Assembly (NCBI GenBank): GCA_905215385.1
Contig: CAJMPY010000010.1
Span: forward strand, 1 to 64,000
Source of the DNA: an uncultured bacterium
Lineage (GTDB): Bacteria; Actinomycetota; Coriobacteriia; Coriobacteriales; Coriobacteriaceae
Length of the DNA: 64,000 nt
Direction of reading: 5' to 3'
In this document: positions 17,863 through 25,638 of the stretch, piece after piece
Layout: each line of letters opens with the position of its first letter
How positions within the stretch are numbered: the stretch's first letter is position 1
Notes under the pieces: model-generated
Databases searched by the model: none
Told to the model about the DNA's origin: nothing
Seen by the model: only the letters and a program-made list of their open reading frames with translations
Position numbers and translations under genes: made by a program

Positions 17863-18525
17863 TTACCACCCGGCGCGGTCCCATACGTCCCAAATCTGCG
17901 CCGTTGTCTGAAGCACTTCCTCGCCCAAATCGAGTCCCACCGCGGCAGCCATCTGCGCCAAACATTGAGCGCGAGCGAGCATTCGATCCTTGGTCTCGAG
18001 CGGACGGAACAGCGGCAGCAGCCAAAGATTCGCCAACAACGATACGGCCTCAGCCGCTTCGCGCGGGCATTCGCACGCAATGGAGCCATCGTCGATGCCC
18101 TCCTCGATCACTGGCAAGAGATAGCCATCGGCCGACTCGTCGAACGAGCCCTGGTACTGCATCGCCAGTAGACGCGAGCTTTTTACCGGATCTGCCGCAG
18201 GATGCATGCGTGCCCATAGCTCAATTTGTGGAACGACAGACTCGGGCGCGTACAGTCGCTTGAGCTTTTGGGCTCCGGTCATATTGCCGATACCAAGCGT
18301 TGAGCGACGTTGCTCAACAATCGGAGTCATCGCCCGATCAAACGCGGCGTTGAAAATCTCTTCTTTGCTCTTGAAGTGATGATAGACAGCGCCCTTGGTC
18401 ATGCCATCGAGACGGTCGACGATATCTTGAATGCTCGTCCCCTCATAACCCTGTGTGCAGAATAGCTTCAGCGCCGCGTCGAGAATCTTCGCGACCGTCT
18501 CCTCGGGATATTTATTGCGACCCAT
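17863..18525 (-). CDS. TetR-family regulator of the MFS exporter
   Basis: Regulator of about 220 residues. The N-terminal domain is a standard TetR helix-turn-helix: ILDAALKLFCTQGYEGTSIQ, then GMTKGAVYHHFKSKEEIF with the recognition helix KGAVYHHF. The C-terminal part is helical with no recognised ligand motif. The ATG at 18525 gives the usual N-terminus MGRNKYPEET; an in-frame start 12 codons earlier is possible because the ribosome site (GGGCGG) is weak. It is upstream of and co-directional with the broken MFS gene, with two palindromic sites between or beside them. Confidence 0.85.
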   Translation of the reverse strand: MGRNKYPEETVAKILDAALKLFCTQGYEGTSIQDIVDRLDGMTKGAVYHHFKSKEEIFNAAFDRAMTPIVEQRRSTLGIGNMTGAQKLKRLYAPESVVPQIELWARMHPAADPVKSSRLLAMQYQGSFDESADGYLLPVIEEGIDDGSIACECPREAAEAVSLLANLWLLPLFRPLETKDRMLARAQCLAQMAAAVGLDLGEEVLQTTAQIWDVWDRAGW

Positions 18526-18599
18526 AATCCGCCCATCCGCAACGCAAGTCTTGTGCCTCATTGCAGCATTTTAACGTTGCGGATGGTAGGCGGTCGATT

Positions 18600-18938
18600 C
18601 TACACCGCGGCGGGGCCGTGTTCGCCGGTGCGAATGCGGATAACCTCCTCGACCGGCTCGACCCAAATCTTGCCGTCTCCAACGGCACCGGTGCGAGCAG
18701 CGTTGCAGATAATCTCGACAATGCCGTCGACATGCTCGTCGGCGCAGATAAGGGTGAACTGCACCTTAGGGATCGTGTTGACAAGCAACTCGTTGCCGCG
18801 TACGTATTCCTTCCAGCCATGCTGTGCGCCGCAGCCCTGCACCTGGTTGATGGTCATGCCGCGAACATCAGCAGCAAACAGCGCGTCTTTAAGAACCTCA
18901 AGCTTCTCGGCACGAACAATCGCTGTAATCTTCTTCAT
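18600..18938 (-). CDS. glnB: PII nitrogen-signal protein
   Basis: PII signal-transduction protein (112 aa), a trimer that senses ATP/ADP and 2-oxoglutarate and docks on ammonium transporters. MKKITAIVRAEKLEVLKDAL is the conserved N-terminus, GMTINQVQGCG is the B-loop side, and TGAVGDGKIWVEPVEEVIRIRTGE is the C-terminal signature. The T-loop reads HGWKEYVRGNELLVNTIPKV. Aligned on RG and PKV, the position of the modified Tyr51 is Leu, so uridylylation or adenylylation there is impossible, although a Tyr five residues earlier remains. It is downstream of an ammonium transporter remnant, the usual amt-glnK order; glnK would be an equally good name. Confidence 0.9.
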   Translation of the reverse strand: MKKITAIVRAEKLEVLKDALFAADVRGMTINQVQGCGAQHGWKEYVRGNELLVNTIPKVQFTLICADEHVDGIVEIICNAARTGAVGDGKIWVEPVEEVIRIRTGEHGPAAV

Positions 18939-18983
18939 AGTGAATTCCTCTCTTCAATAAAAGTAATTGATTTACCTTCACAT

Positions 18984-19093
18984 GGCACGGGTTTTCCAGG
19001 TGCCCGAGATTGCCCCGAAAGAGGAGCGCCGCGTACTTCGGTACGCAAGCGACGGTTTGAGGGGCAAGGTCGGGTGCCTGGGAAAGCCGTGCC
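18984..19093. repeat. 110-bp structured inverted repeat between amt remnant and glnB
   Basis: Outer arms 18984-19016 and 19061-19093 are complementary at about 27 of 33 positions. The core holds the perfect stem-loop GCGTAC-ttcg-GTACGC (19031-19046). It begins two bases after the amt stop codon. There is no T-run. It could stabilise or separate the amt and glnB parts of a transcript. Confidence 0.75.
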
Positions 19094-19094
19094 G

Positions 19095-19598
19095 CTAATC
19101 GAGTCCCGAGAAGGAGGGGTATGCGCTCTCGCCGTGCTGACTCGCATCCAGGCCCAGCGCCTCGTCTGCCTCGTCCACGCGCAGGCTGCCATGGAACAGC
19201 GCCTTGACCACCGCGGCGATTGCCAAGTCGAGCACCAACACAATAGCGACCGTCACCACAATGCCCAAAACCTGCGAGATGAGCAGCGACGCGTCGCCCG
19301 TGTAGAACAGGCCGCCCTTACCGGTCCACGAGAGCTCCGGCACGCAGAACAGGCCCGTGAGCGCGCTGCCCATGGCCCGACAAAGCCCGCGCCCGGCGTG
19401 ACCACCATAGGCCAGCGACCAGCCGGCAACAATCCACAGCACACCGACCAGGCCAATGGCGCCAAAGCACATGAGCATGGTGTTGATGACATTTTTGCGC
19501 CTGGACAGGCCGCCATAGAAAAACGCCAGACCCGGTGTCATTAAAAACATGAGCATGGTGCAGATGAGCATAAACGTTGTCGATCCCGTATCGTACAT
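19095..19598 (-). pseudogene. amt: Ammonium transporter with a large internal deletion
   Basis: The reading frame is open for 167 residues and begins with a good site (GGGGGAG before the ATG). Residues 1-65 are the Amt start: FMLICTMLMFLMTPGLAFFY, then GGLSRRKNVINTMLMCFGAI. After SLAYGGH the sequence jumps to MGSALTGLF and continues with the normal C-terminal end: the last helix and LGLDASQHGESAY. A normal Amt has about 400-440 residues and ten or more helices, so some 240 residues with the conduction pore are missing. The junction is in frame. It cannot work as a channel and I call it a pseudogene. Confidence 0.85.
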
Positions 19599-19796
19599 TC
19601 GCTCCCCCTTGGTCGCATGGACGTTGTCGGCGCCCATAATGCGGCCGAGGGGCAACTGGTGTAGACCAGATACGGCGTTGTTAAACGCTGCGTTGTCGAA
19701 TGGAAACGGTGCCGCAATCTTGGAAACGGCGCGGCAACGGGCGCGAAACGAACGGGAAATACGCAAGCAAGGGAGCCGTGAGCGCGCCCGTCCCAG

Positions 19797-20816
19797 CTAG
19801 CGCCGGAACAGCTCGCGGGCTCGGTCGCGAAGGTCGGTGGCTCGGATGACGCCCTCGTAGCGGTTGATGCGCAAGCGCGGGAAGGCATTAAAGAAGCGCA
19901 GGTCGCGACGGCTGAGCGACACGCTCGGCACCGGACGGCTCATGCGCTTGCCGGCAAGGCGACGACTGAGTGACGGACGCGGCATGCTCGGCGCGGCATC
20001 GGCCACGCGGCGGGCAGCGAGTGCCAGGCCGCGAGCACCATCCGCGATAAACGTCGGCATCGAAGCCTTCTCGCGCAGGGCATCGAGCGCGGCGTCACCC
20101 AGCTCGGCCAGCCACGCGTTAACGGCACGGCTGCGGATGTGCGTCTGTGTCACCGAGTCAATCGTCGATTCGGGAATGCGCTCGAGCATTGAGTCCGAGG
20201 CATCGGCAAGCGACTCGTTGATGCGGTCGGCAAGGTCGGCGCGCACGCGCTCCAGCTGATCGGACAGACGCCGCCAGCTCGCCAACGAGCACACCGCGTC
20301 AACCATCATCGCGACCGCGACGATAAAGGCGGACAGCCGCACAATCAGCACCGGCAGATGGCCAAGCAGCCCCAACACCGCCGGCTCCACTAAACGACAA
20401 ATACACAGCGCACCCAGGCCAAACGCGCAGGCCCAGTACAGACAGATGCGTCCGTGCAGGTTAAACGGCAGGTGCGAGTAATCCCAAAAGCGCGCGCCTG
20501 TTGTTTTTTCCAACAACACGCCTACGCTGTACTCAATCAAGCTGCATACGAGCGCCGCGGCAACAAACTGGCTCGAGGCATCCGGAATCCCGCGCAGCAA
20601 AAGCCAGCAGGCTATGCCGCCCACACCATAGATAGGGCAGCACGGCCCCAGCAAAAAACCGCTGTTGGCAAAGCGTCCGTGGTTGAGCATGGCGCAGACT
20701 GTCGACTCCCACACCCAGCCGCAAAAACCGTAGAAGGCAAACGAGAGCACCAGCGCCGAGAGCGGACAGGCGGCAAGCGTCGCGCCGTCAAATGCCATGT
20801 CGATCGCGGTTTCCAC
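19797..20816 (-). CDS. CmpB-like putative ABC transporter membrane protein
   Basis: Membrane protein (339 aa). Residues 15-190 hold six hydrophobic helices and the features of the ABC_trans_CmpB family: FAFYGFCGWVWESTVCAMLN, then GFLLGPCCPIYGVGG and the loop LEKTTGARFWDYSHLPFNLHG. The C-terminal 150 residues are soluble, basic and helical (many R and D), which is longer than typical. It starts three bases after the stop of the HD-domain gene, so the two are translationally coupled. The family has no confirmed transport substrate; no ATPase gene is adjacent. Confidence 0.8.
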   Translation of the reverse strand: METAIDMAFDGATLAACPLSALVLSFAFYGFCGWVWESTVCAMLNHGRFANSGFLLGPCCPIYGVGGIACWLLLRGIPDASSQFVAAALVCSLIEYSVGVLLEKTTGARFWDYSHLPFNLHGRICLYWACAFGLGALCICRLVEPAVLGLLGHLPVLIVRLSAFIVAVAMMVDAVCSLASWRRLSDQLERVRADLADRINESLADASDSMLERIPESTIDSVTQTHIRSRAVNAWLAELGDAALDALREKASMPTFIADGARGLALAARRVADAAPSMPRPSLSRRLAGKRMSRPVPSVSLSRRDLRFFNAFPRLRINRYEGVIRATDLRDRARELFRR

Positions 20817-20819
20817 CGT

Positions 20820-21377
20820 CTACCCTCTCCTCTTTTCGTTCGATTCTTTGCTCGAGCCGTCACTCGAGCCCTCGTTCAAATCGTTCGCGCCGCCTTTGCG
20901 CGGCAGACGGCCGGCAATCGTCTCGCGCAGCGCGCACCATTTGTCTGCCAAACACACAATCCATGCCTCACGACACGTCGGTGGAACCGGTACCAGCGGA
21001 AACATATGGCGCACGATGATATTCCGCTCGCGCGGCGTCAGCTCATAATCTTCTTCCGCACGCGCCAGGGCAAAAAACGGGTGACGAAAGCCATGCAGTC
21101 GATGGCTTGGGTCGGGATCGTGCCAGTCATAGAGAAAGTAATCGTGCAGCAGGGCCCCGCGCAGCAGCGAGGCGCGGTCGACCGAAATGCCAGCACGGCC
21201 CAAGCGCTCGGCAAAGGACAGACTTGCCCGCGCCACCGAGGTCACATGCGTATACACCGTCACGTCGCCATGCTGGATAAACTCGCGCGTCAGGTCCAGA
21301 CGGCCCGCCTGTGCCAGTTGACGGGCAGCATGGTCTACTTCGCACGCGATTTTCTCGGCACGAGCGACATCGGACAT
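20820..21377 (-). CDS. HD-domain protein
   Basis: About 185 residues. An HD-type metal site is visible: YTHVTSVARASLSFAERLG supplies the first His, and GALLHDYFLYDWHD supplies the HD pair; a further His follows in FRHPFFALA. This is the layout of small predicted phosphohydrolases. The C-terminal 25 residues are a low-complexity polar tail rich in S, N, K and E. The ATG at 21377 is preceded by GGAAGGAGA and is preferred to the upstream in-frame start. It is the first gene of a two-gene operon with the CmpB-like gene. Confidence 0.8.
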   Translation of the reverse strand: MSDVARAEKIACEVDHAARQLAQAGRLDLTREFIQHGDVTVYTHVTSVARASLSFAERLGRAGISVDRASLLRGALLHDYFLYDWHDPDPSHRLHGFRHPFFALARAEEDYELTPRERNIIVRHMFPLVPVPPTCREAWIVCLADKWCALRETIAGRLPRKGGANDLNEGSSDGSSKESNEKRRG

Positions 21378-21605
21378 GCTGTCTCCTTCCAGCGACTCCC
21401 GGCGACAAGCCACGGCCTGCACGCATTGAATAAAATCATCATCGAATCTACCAGTATGGCATCAGACAAAACGTTTTGCCCCGCCAGTTGGCGAATTACC
21501 GCGCCGCCGTCACATATCAAACGCCAAAATGTGCGAGACTGTTTTGTGCAATTGTGCCGGCCGAGGGAGCGCCGGTGCTCGATTCGCATGGAGTAACCCA
21601 CAACG

Positions 21606-23387
21606 ATGCTGCTTACGCAAACGACAACGCCCGAGGACGTCAAGGCTCTCGACCGCGCCGAGCTTCCGCTGCTCTGCGGCGAGATCCGTCAGGCAATCCT
21701 CGAAAGCTCCGCCGCTGTCGGCGGGCACGTTGCCCCCAACCTGGGCGTCGTTGAGCTTACGGTTGCGCTTCATCGCGTGTTTAACTCCCCCATCGACAAG
21801 ATTGTCTTTGACGTTTCGCACCAGACCTACGCCCACAAGGCGCTGACTGGGCGCGCGTACACTTATATCGATCCGGAGCGTTATGGTGAGGCTTCTGGCT
21901 TTGCCAATCCCGACGAGTCCGAGCACGACTTGTTTGCCATGGGCCATACCTCCACGTCGGTGAGCCTGGGCTGCGGCCTGGCACACGCTCGTGACCTGGC
22001 GGGCGATACGTACAACGTCATTACCATCATTGGCGACGGCTCGCTTTCGGGCGGCTTGGCGTTTGAGGGCCTCGACAATGCCGCCGAACTCGACAGCAAC
22101 TTGATCATCATCGTCAACGATAACGACCAGTCCATCGCCGAAAACCACGGTGGCTTGTATCGCAATCTGGCCGAGCTGCGCGCCAGCAACGGCGCCTGTG
22201 AGCGCAACGTTTTCCGCGCGATGGGGCTCGACTACCGCTATCTGGACACCGGCAACGATGTGTTGACCCTGGTCGACACGCTGCAGGAGCTGCGCGATAT
22301 CGATCATCCCATCGTGCTGCACGTCTCCACCGCAAAGGGCAAGGGCTTTGAGCCAGCCCAGAGCGACCCCGAGCGCTGGCATCATGTGGGTCCGTTTGAC
22401 ATGGCGACTGGGCGCAAGCTCTGCCCGGGCCATCCGAGCGAGCCTGCGCCGCGCACCTATGCCGACATTACGGGCGAGGCGCTCAGCGCCGCCATCGAGC
22501 GCGATCCGCAGGTTGTGGGCATCACGGCTGCCACGCCCTACATCATGGGCTTTACACCCGAGCTTCGCGCCGCGGCAGGCAAGCACTTTGTCGACGTGGG
22601 CATTGCCGAGGAACACGCCGTGACCTTTGCCACCGCGCTTGCGCGCTCGGGCGCCAAGCCAGTCTTTGGTGTGTACGGCACGTTTTTGCAGCGCGCCTAC
22701 GACGAACTGTGGCACGACCTGTGCCTCAACGACGCCCCCGCAACCATCCTGGTATTTGGCGCGTCGATCTTTGGCACCACGTCCGAGACGCACCTCTCGT
22801 TCTTCGATATTTCCATGCTGGGCGGACTTCCCAACATGCACTACCTTGCACCTGCCTGCATGGAGGAATATCTGTCCATGCTGAGCTGGTCGCTCGACCA
22901 CCGCGAGCATCCCGTAGCGATCCGTGTGCCGGGCATTGGCCTGGTAAGCCGCCCCGACTTGGCGCCTGCCGAGGGCGACGATTACGGCGTCGCGCGCTAC
23001 AACGTCGTGCGCCAGGGCCGCGACGTTGCCGTGCTCGCGCTTGGCGATTTCTTTGAGCTGGGCGAGCGCGTGGCAAACCGTCTGACTGCCGAGTACGGCA
23101 TCGAGGCCACGCTCGTCAACCCGCGCTTTGCAACCGAGCTCGACCGCGAGTTCCTCGACAGCCTTGCCGCCGAGCATCGCGTTGTCGTCACCCTCGAGGA
23201 CGGTATCTTGGACGGCGGCTGGGGCGAGCGCGTGGCATGTTATCTGGCATGCACGCCGTTGCGCACGCGCACCTTCGGCATCGCCAAGGGCTTCCCCGAC
23301 CGCTACGACCCCAACGAGCTGCTCGCTCAGAACGGCATGACGGCCGAGAACATGGCCGCCGAAGCCGTGAGACTACTCAACGAGTAA
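21606..23387 (+). CDS. 1-deoxyxylulose-5-phosphate synthase-like enzyme
   Basis: Thiamine-diphosphate enzyme of the DXS/transketolase group (593 aa). GDGSLSGGLAFEGLDNAA followed by NDN is the ThDP/Mg site; DVSHQTYAHK and DVGIAEEHAVTFA carry the His and Glu expected for DXS, and GTFLQRAYDELWHD is also DXS-like. However the DXS motif DRAGxVGxDGxTHxG is replaced by FGASIFGTTSETHLSF, losing the Arg and Asp known to contact substrate in E. coli DXS. It is therefore a divergent paralogue, or a true DXS with altered substrate site. No second dxs is visible here. It stands alone between a divergent HD operon and a terminator. Confidence 0.8.
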   Translation: MLLTQTTTPEDVKALDRAELPLLCGEIRQAILESSAAVGGHVAPNLGVVELTVALHRVFNSPIDKIVFDVSHQTYAHKALTGRAYTYIDPERYGEASGFANPDESEHDLFAMGHTSTSVSLGCGLAHARDLAGDTYNVITIIGDGSLSGGLAFEGLDNAAELDSNLIIIVNDNDQSIAENHGGLYRNLAELRASNGACERNVFRAMGLDYRYLDTGNDVLTLVDTLQELRDIDHPIVLHVSTAKGKGFEPAQSDPERWHHVGPFDMATGRKLCPGHPSEPAPRTYADITGEALSAAIERDPQVVGITAATPYIMGFTPELRAAAGKHFVDVGIAEEHAVTFATALARSGAKPVFGVYGTFLQRAYDELWHDLCLNDAPATILVFGASIFGTTSETHLSFFDISMLGGLPNMHYLAPACMEEYLSMLSWSLDHREHPVAIRVPGIGLVSRPDLAPAEGDDYGVARYNVVRQGRDVAVLALGDFFELGERVANRLTAEYGIEATLVNPRFATELDREFLDSLAAEHRVVVTLEDGILDGGWGERVACYLACTPLRTRTFGIAKGFPDRYDPNELLAQNGMTAENMAAEAVRLLNE

Positions 23388-23430
23388 AAAACCTCCGCAA
23401 GGGAAGCACCCCTGCGGAAGTTTTTATTTT
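23388..23430 (+). terminator. Terminator of the DXS-like gene
   Basis: CTCCGCAAGGG pairs with CCCCTGCGGAAG-type arm (23393-23420) and TTTTTATTTT follows. It begins right after the stop codon. Confidence 0.9.
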
Positions 23431-23443
23431 CGCGGCGCGATTA

Positions 23444-23661
23444 TCTCAATCTGTAACATCTAGGGCCCGAATTCCCGTCTAACTGTTACAGATCTAGACA
23501 AACCGTCTTTGCCCCTGACCTTTGTCTCAATCTGTAACAGAAAGGGAGCTTTTGTCCGCCTAACTGTTACAGATCGAGACATTCGAATCCCCCTGAAGAG
23601 AAAATCTCAATCTGTAACAGTTACTCGGAAAAAATGGCTGCAGATGTTACAGATCGAGACA
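23444..23661. repeat. Six-copy alternately inverted repeat array, 40-bp period
   Basis: The repeat TCTCAATCTGTAACA occurs forward at 23444, 23525 and 23605 and inverted (TGTTACAGATCGAGACA) at 23484, 23565 and 23645. Start-to-start spacing is 40, 41, 40, 40 and 40 bp. The spacers are 22-25 bp and not repeated; the three inside hairpins are each 25 bp. A single mismatch recurs in hairpins 2 and 3: it is A-C on the plus strand but would be a G-U pair in a minus-strand RNA. It lies about 110 bp upstream of the amino-acid importer promoter. Confidence 0.9.
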
Positions 23662-23693
23662 AAACAGCAAGGCATGCCGCTGCATCGGCCAGA

Positions 23694-23729
23694 ACCACCA
23701 CAAAGGTGCCTGTCCCTTTTTGGTAGGTA
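23694..23729 (+). repeat. Degenerate GTCCC-tag hairpin, copy 2
   Basis: GCCTGTCCCTTTTTGGTAGGT matches the 3' half of the copies at 37229 and 44703 (shown as 20 or fewer bases: CCTGTCCCTTTTTGGTAGGT). The 5' arm ACCACCACAAAGG is only a partial complement, so this copy looks decayed. Confidence 0.5.
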
Positions 23730-23770
23730 GAATAACCTATAAGACAAGTATGTTTCTGAGTTATTTCGTG

Positions 23771-23800
23771 TTGACCCATTTGAGCGGGATGGGGTATAAC
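23771..23800 (+). promoter_or_regulatory. Promoter of the amino-acid importer operon
   Basis: TTGACC (23771-23776) and TATAAC (23795-23800) are separated by 18 bp, a near-consensus sigma-70-type promoter, 43 bp upstream of the start codon of the binding-protein gene. Confidence 0.75.
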
Positions 23801-23843
23801 TCTACTCAACCGCTAGGGATTTTATTGAGAAAGGTGTTCACCT

Positions 23844-24839
23844 ATGAGCAAGAACCTCTCCCAGCAGGTCGTTCTCGACCGCCGCGGCTTTGTCGCCGCC
23901 ACCTTCGCAACCGTCGCCGGCCTTGGTCTTGCCGGCTGCTCCGACACCAGCGCCGAGGCCGACAAGGGTTCCGCCGCCGGTTCCTCCAAGAGCTCCGAGG
24001 GTACCGAGGCTTCCACCACGCTCGACGCCAAGGCATTCGACAAGCTCGTTAACAACGGTCCCAAGGCCGATGACGATGCCATCGCCGCCAGCACCTGGGC
24101 CACGGCCGTCAAGGACGCCGGCGTCTTTAAGATCGGTGGCGTTCAGACCTCCACGCTCTTCTCCCTCCTCAACGAGAAAGACGGTCAGACCCGTGGCTTC
24201 GATGCCGGCATCGCGCAGCTCCTGTCCAACTACATTCTGGGCGAGAACAAGATCGAGATCACCCAGGTGACCTCGGACACGCGCGAGTCCGTCCTACAGA
24301 ACGGCCAGGTCGACGCCGTCTTTGCCACCTACACCATCACCGACGAGCGCAAGAAGCTTGTCTCCTTTGCCGGTCCCTATTACTACACGCAGCAGGCCAT
24401 CCTGGTACTCGCCGACAACGACGACATCAAGAGCGTCGACGACCTGGCCGACAAGAACGTCGCCGTCCAGTCCGGCTCCAACGGCCCCGCCATCCTGGAG
24501 GAGTTTGCCCCCAAGGCCAGCCAGCAGGAGTTCAAGACCGACGAGGAGGCACGTCAGGCACTCCAGCAGGGCCGCGTCGATGCCTACGTCATCGACAACA
24601 ACATGCAGCAGAGCGCCCTGGTCCGCGAGCCCGGTAAGTACAAGATTGCCGGTAAGCCCTTCGGCAGCAAGGAGCCCTACGGCATCGGCCTGCCGCTCGA
24701 TTCCGACGGCGTCGCCTTTGTCAACGACTTCCTTAAGAAGATCGAGGACGATGGCACCTGGACCGAACTGTGGCAGATCTGCATTGGCGACCGTACGGGC
24801 GACACCAATGTTCCCGAGCTACCCGAGATCGGCGCCTAG
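23844..24839 (+). CDS. Amino-acid ABC transporter substrate-binding lipoprotein
   Basis: Extracellular solute-binding protein family 3 (331 aa). The N-terminus LDRRGFVAATFATVAGLGLAGC is a lipoprotein signal (lipidated Cys about 32) with an RR pair typical of Tat export. A Ser/Glu/Thr-rich linker follows, then the two-lobe binding domain from about residue 85: GFDAGIAQLLSNYILGE, SVLQNGQVDAVFATYTIT, and the hinge FAGPYYYTQQAILV. This set is typical of glutamate/glutamine binding proteins. AAAGGTG precedes the ATG. First gene of an importer operon; a hairpin terminator follows it, which likely keeps it more abundant than the membrane parts. Confidence 0.9.
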   Translation: MSKNLSQQVVLDRRGFVAATFATVAGLGLAGCSDTSAEADKGSAAGSSKSSEGTEASTTLDAKAFDKLVNNGPKADDDAIAASTWATAVKDAGVFKIGGVQTSTLFSLLNEKDGQTRGFDAGIAQLLSNYILGENKIEITQVTSDTRESVLQNGQVDAVFATYTITDERKKLVSFAGPYYYTQQAILVLADNDDIKSVDDLADKNVAVQSGSNGPAILEEFAPKASQQEFKTDEEARQALQQGRVDAYVIDNNMQQSALVREPGKYKIAGKPFGSKEPYGIGLPLDSDGVAFVNDFLKKIEDDGTWTELWQICIGDRTGDTNVPELPEIGA

Positions 24840-24927
24840 GCAATACGCCTAGTAACGGCCGCTACGAAACCATATGGAAACGCATGATGCGCTTTATTGC
24901 GCTAAACTGTTTCCTCACTGAGTTGTC

Positions 24928-24962
24928 GGGGCTTCCGTACACACGGGAGCCCCCTTTCCTTA
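24928..24962 (+). terminator. Partial terminator between binding protein and permease genes
   Basis: GGGGCTTCCGT-acac-ACGGGAGCCCC forms an 11-bp stem with one mismatch, followed by CTTTCCTT. The weak T-run suggests partial read-through into the permease genes. Confidence 0.65.
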
Positions 24963-24978
24963 TCGGCGGGAGGTCCGC

Positions 24979-25638
24979 ATGAGTCTCTCCGAGCTCTGGT
25001 CGCTCTATGGCCAGAACTATATCGACGCGTTGCTAGCAACCTGGGGCATGACACTTGAGTCGTTTGTCATCGCCATGGTGCTGGCCGTCGCCGTCACCGT
25101 GATGCGCGTGTCGCCGCTCAAGCCGCTGCGCGTCTTTGGCGACCTGTATGTTCAGGTCTTCCGTAACATCCCCGGCATCGCGCTGCTCATCATCGTCGTC
25201 TATGCGCTGCCGCCGCTCAAGGTCGTCCTGCCCTACCGCACCTGCGTTATCGTCGCCACGGTCCTTTTGGGCTCGGCCTTTGGCTCCGAGAACTTTATGA
25301 GCGGCATCAACACCGTCGGCGTCGGCCAGGCGGAAGCCGCACGTTCGCTCGGCATGAGCTTCAGCCGTATCCTCGCCAAGATCGTGATTCCGCAGGCACT
25401 GCGCTCAAGCGTATTGCCCATGACCAACCTCTTTATCGCCGTCATGCTCACTACTGCGCTCGGCAGCCAGGTGCCGCTTAAACCGCAGGAGCTCACCGGC
25501 GTAGTGAGCTACATCAACACGCGCTCGCTCGGCGGCGTCGCCGCGTTCTTTATCTCGGCGCTCGGCTACCTGGGCACAGCCTTTGTGGTGAGCCACATTG
25601 GCAACTATATCGATAAGAAGGTGAGGATCCTCCGATGA
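24979..25638 (+). CDS. Amino-acid ABC transporter permease, first subunit
   Basis: Inner-membrane permease of the HisMQ/GluC type (219 aa) with about five helices. TLESFVIAMVLAVAVTVMRV is the first conserved segment, VFRNIPGIALLIIVVYALP is the second, and the cytoplasmic EAA loop that docks the ATPase is GQAEAARSLGMSFSRILAKI-VIPQALR. AGGTCC and GGGAGG lie before the ATG. Its last four bases (ATGA) overlap the start of the next permease, so the pair is translationally coupled and probably forms a heterodimer. Confidence 0.9.
   Translation: MSLSELWSLYGQNYIDALLATWGMTLESFVIAMVLAVAVTVMRVSPLKPLRVFGDLYVQVFRNIPGIALLIIVVYALPPLKVVLPYRTCVIVATVLLGSAFGSENFMSGINTVGVGQAEAARSLGMSFSRILAKIVIPQALRSSVLPMTNLFIAVMLTTALGSQVPLKPQELTGVVSYINTRSLGGVAAFFISALGYLGTAFVVSHIGNYIDKKVRILR

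Noticed and set aside
23444..23661. CRISPR array
   Set aside because: Repeats alternate in direction, are only 15-17 bp and form perfect hairpins pairwise, and there is no cas gene. CRISPR repeats run in one direction.
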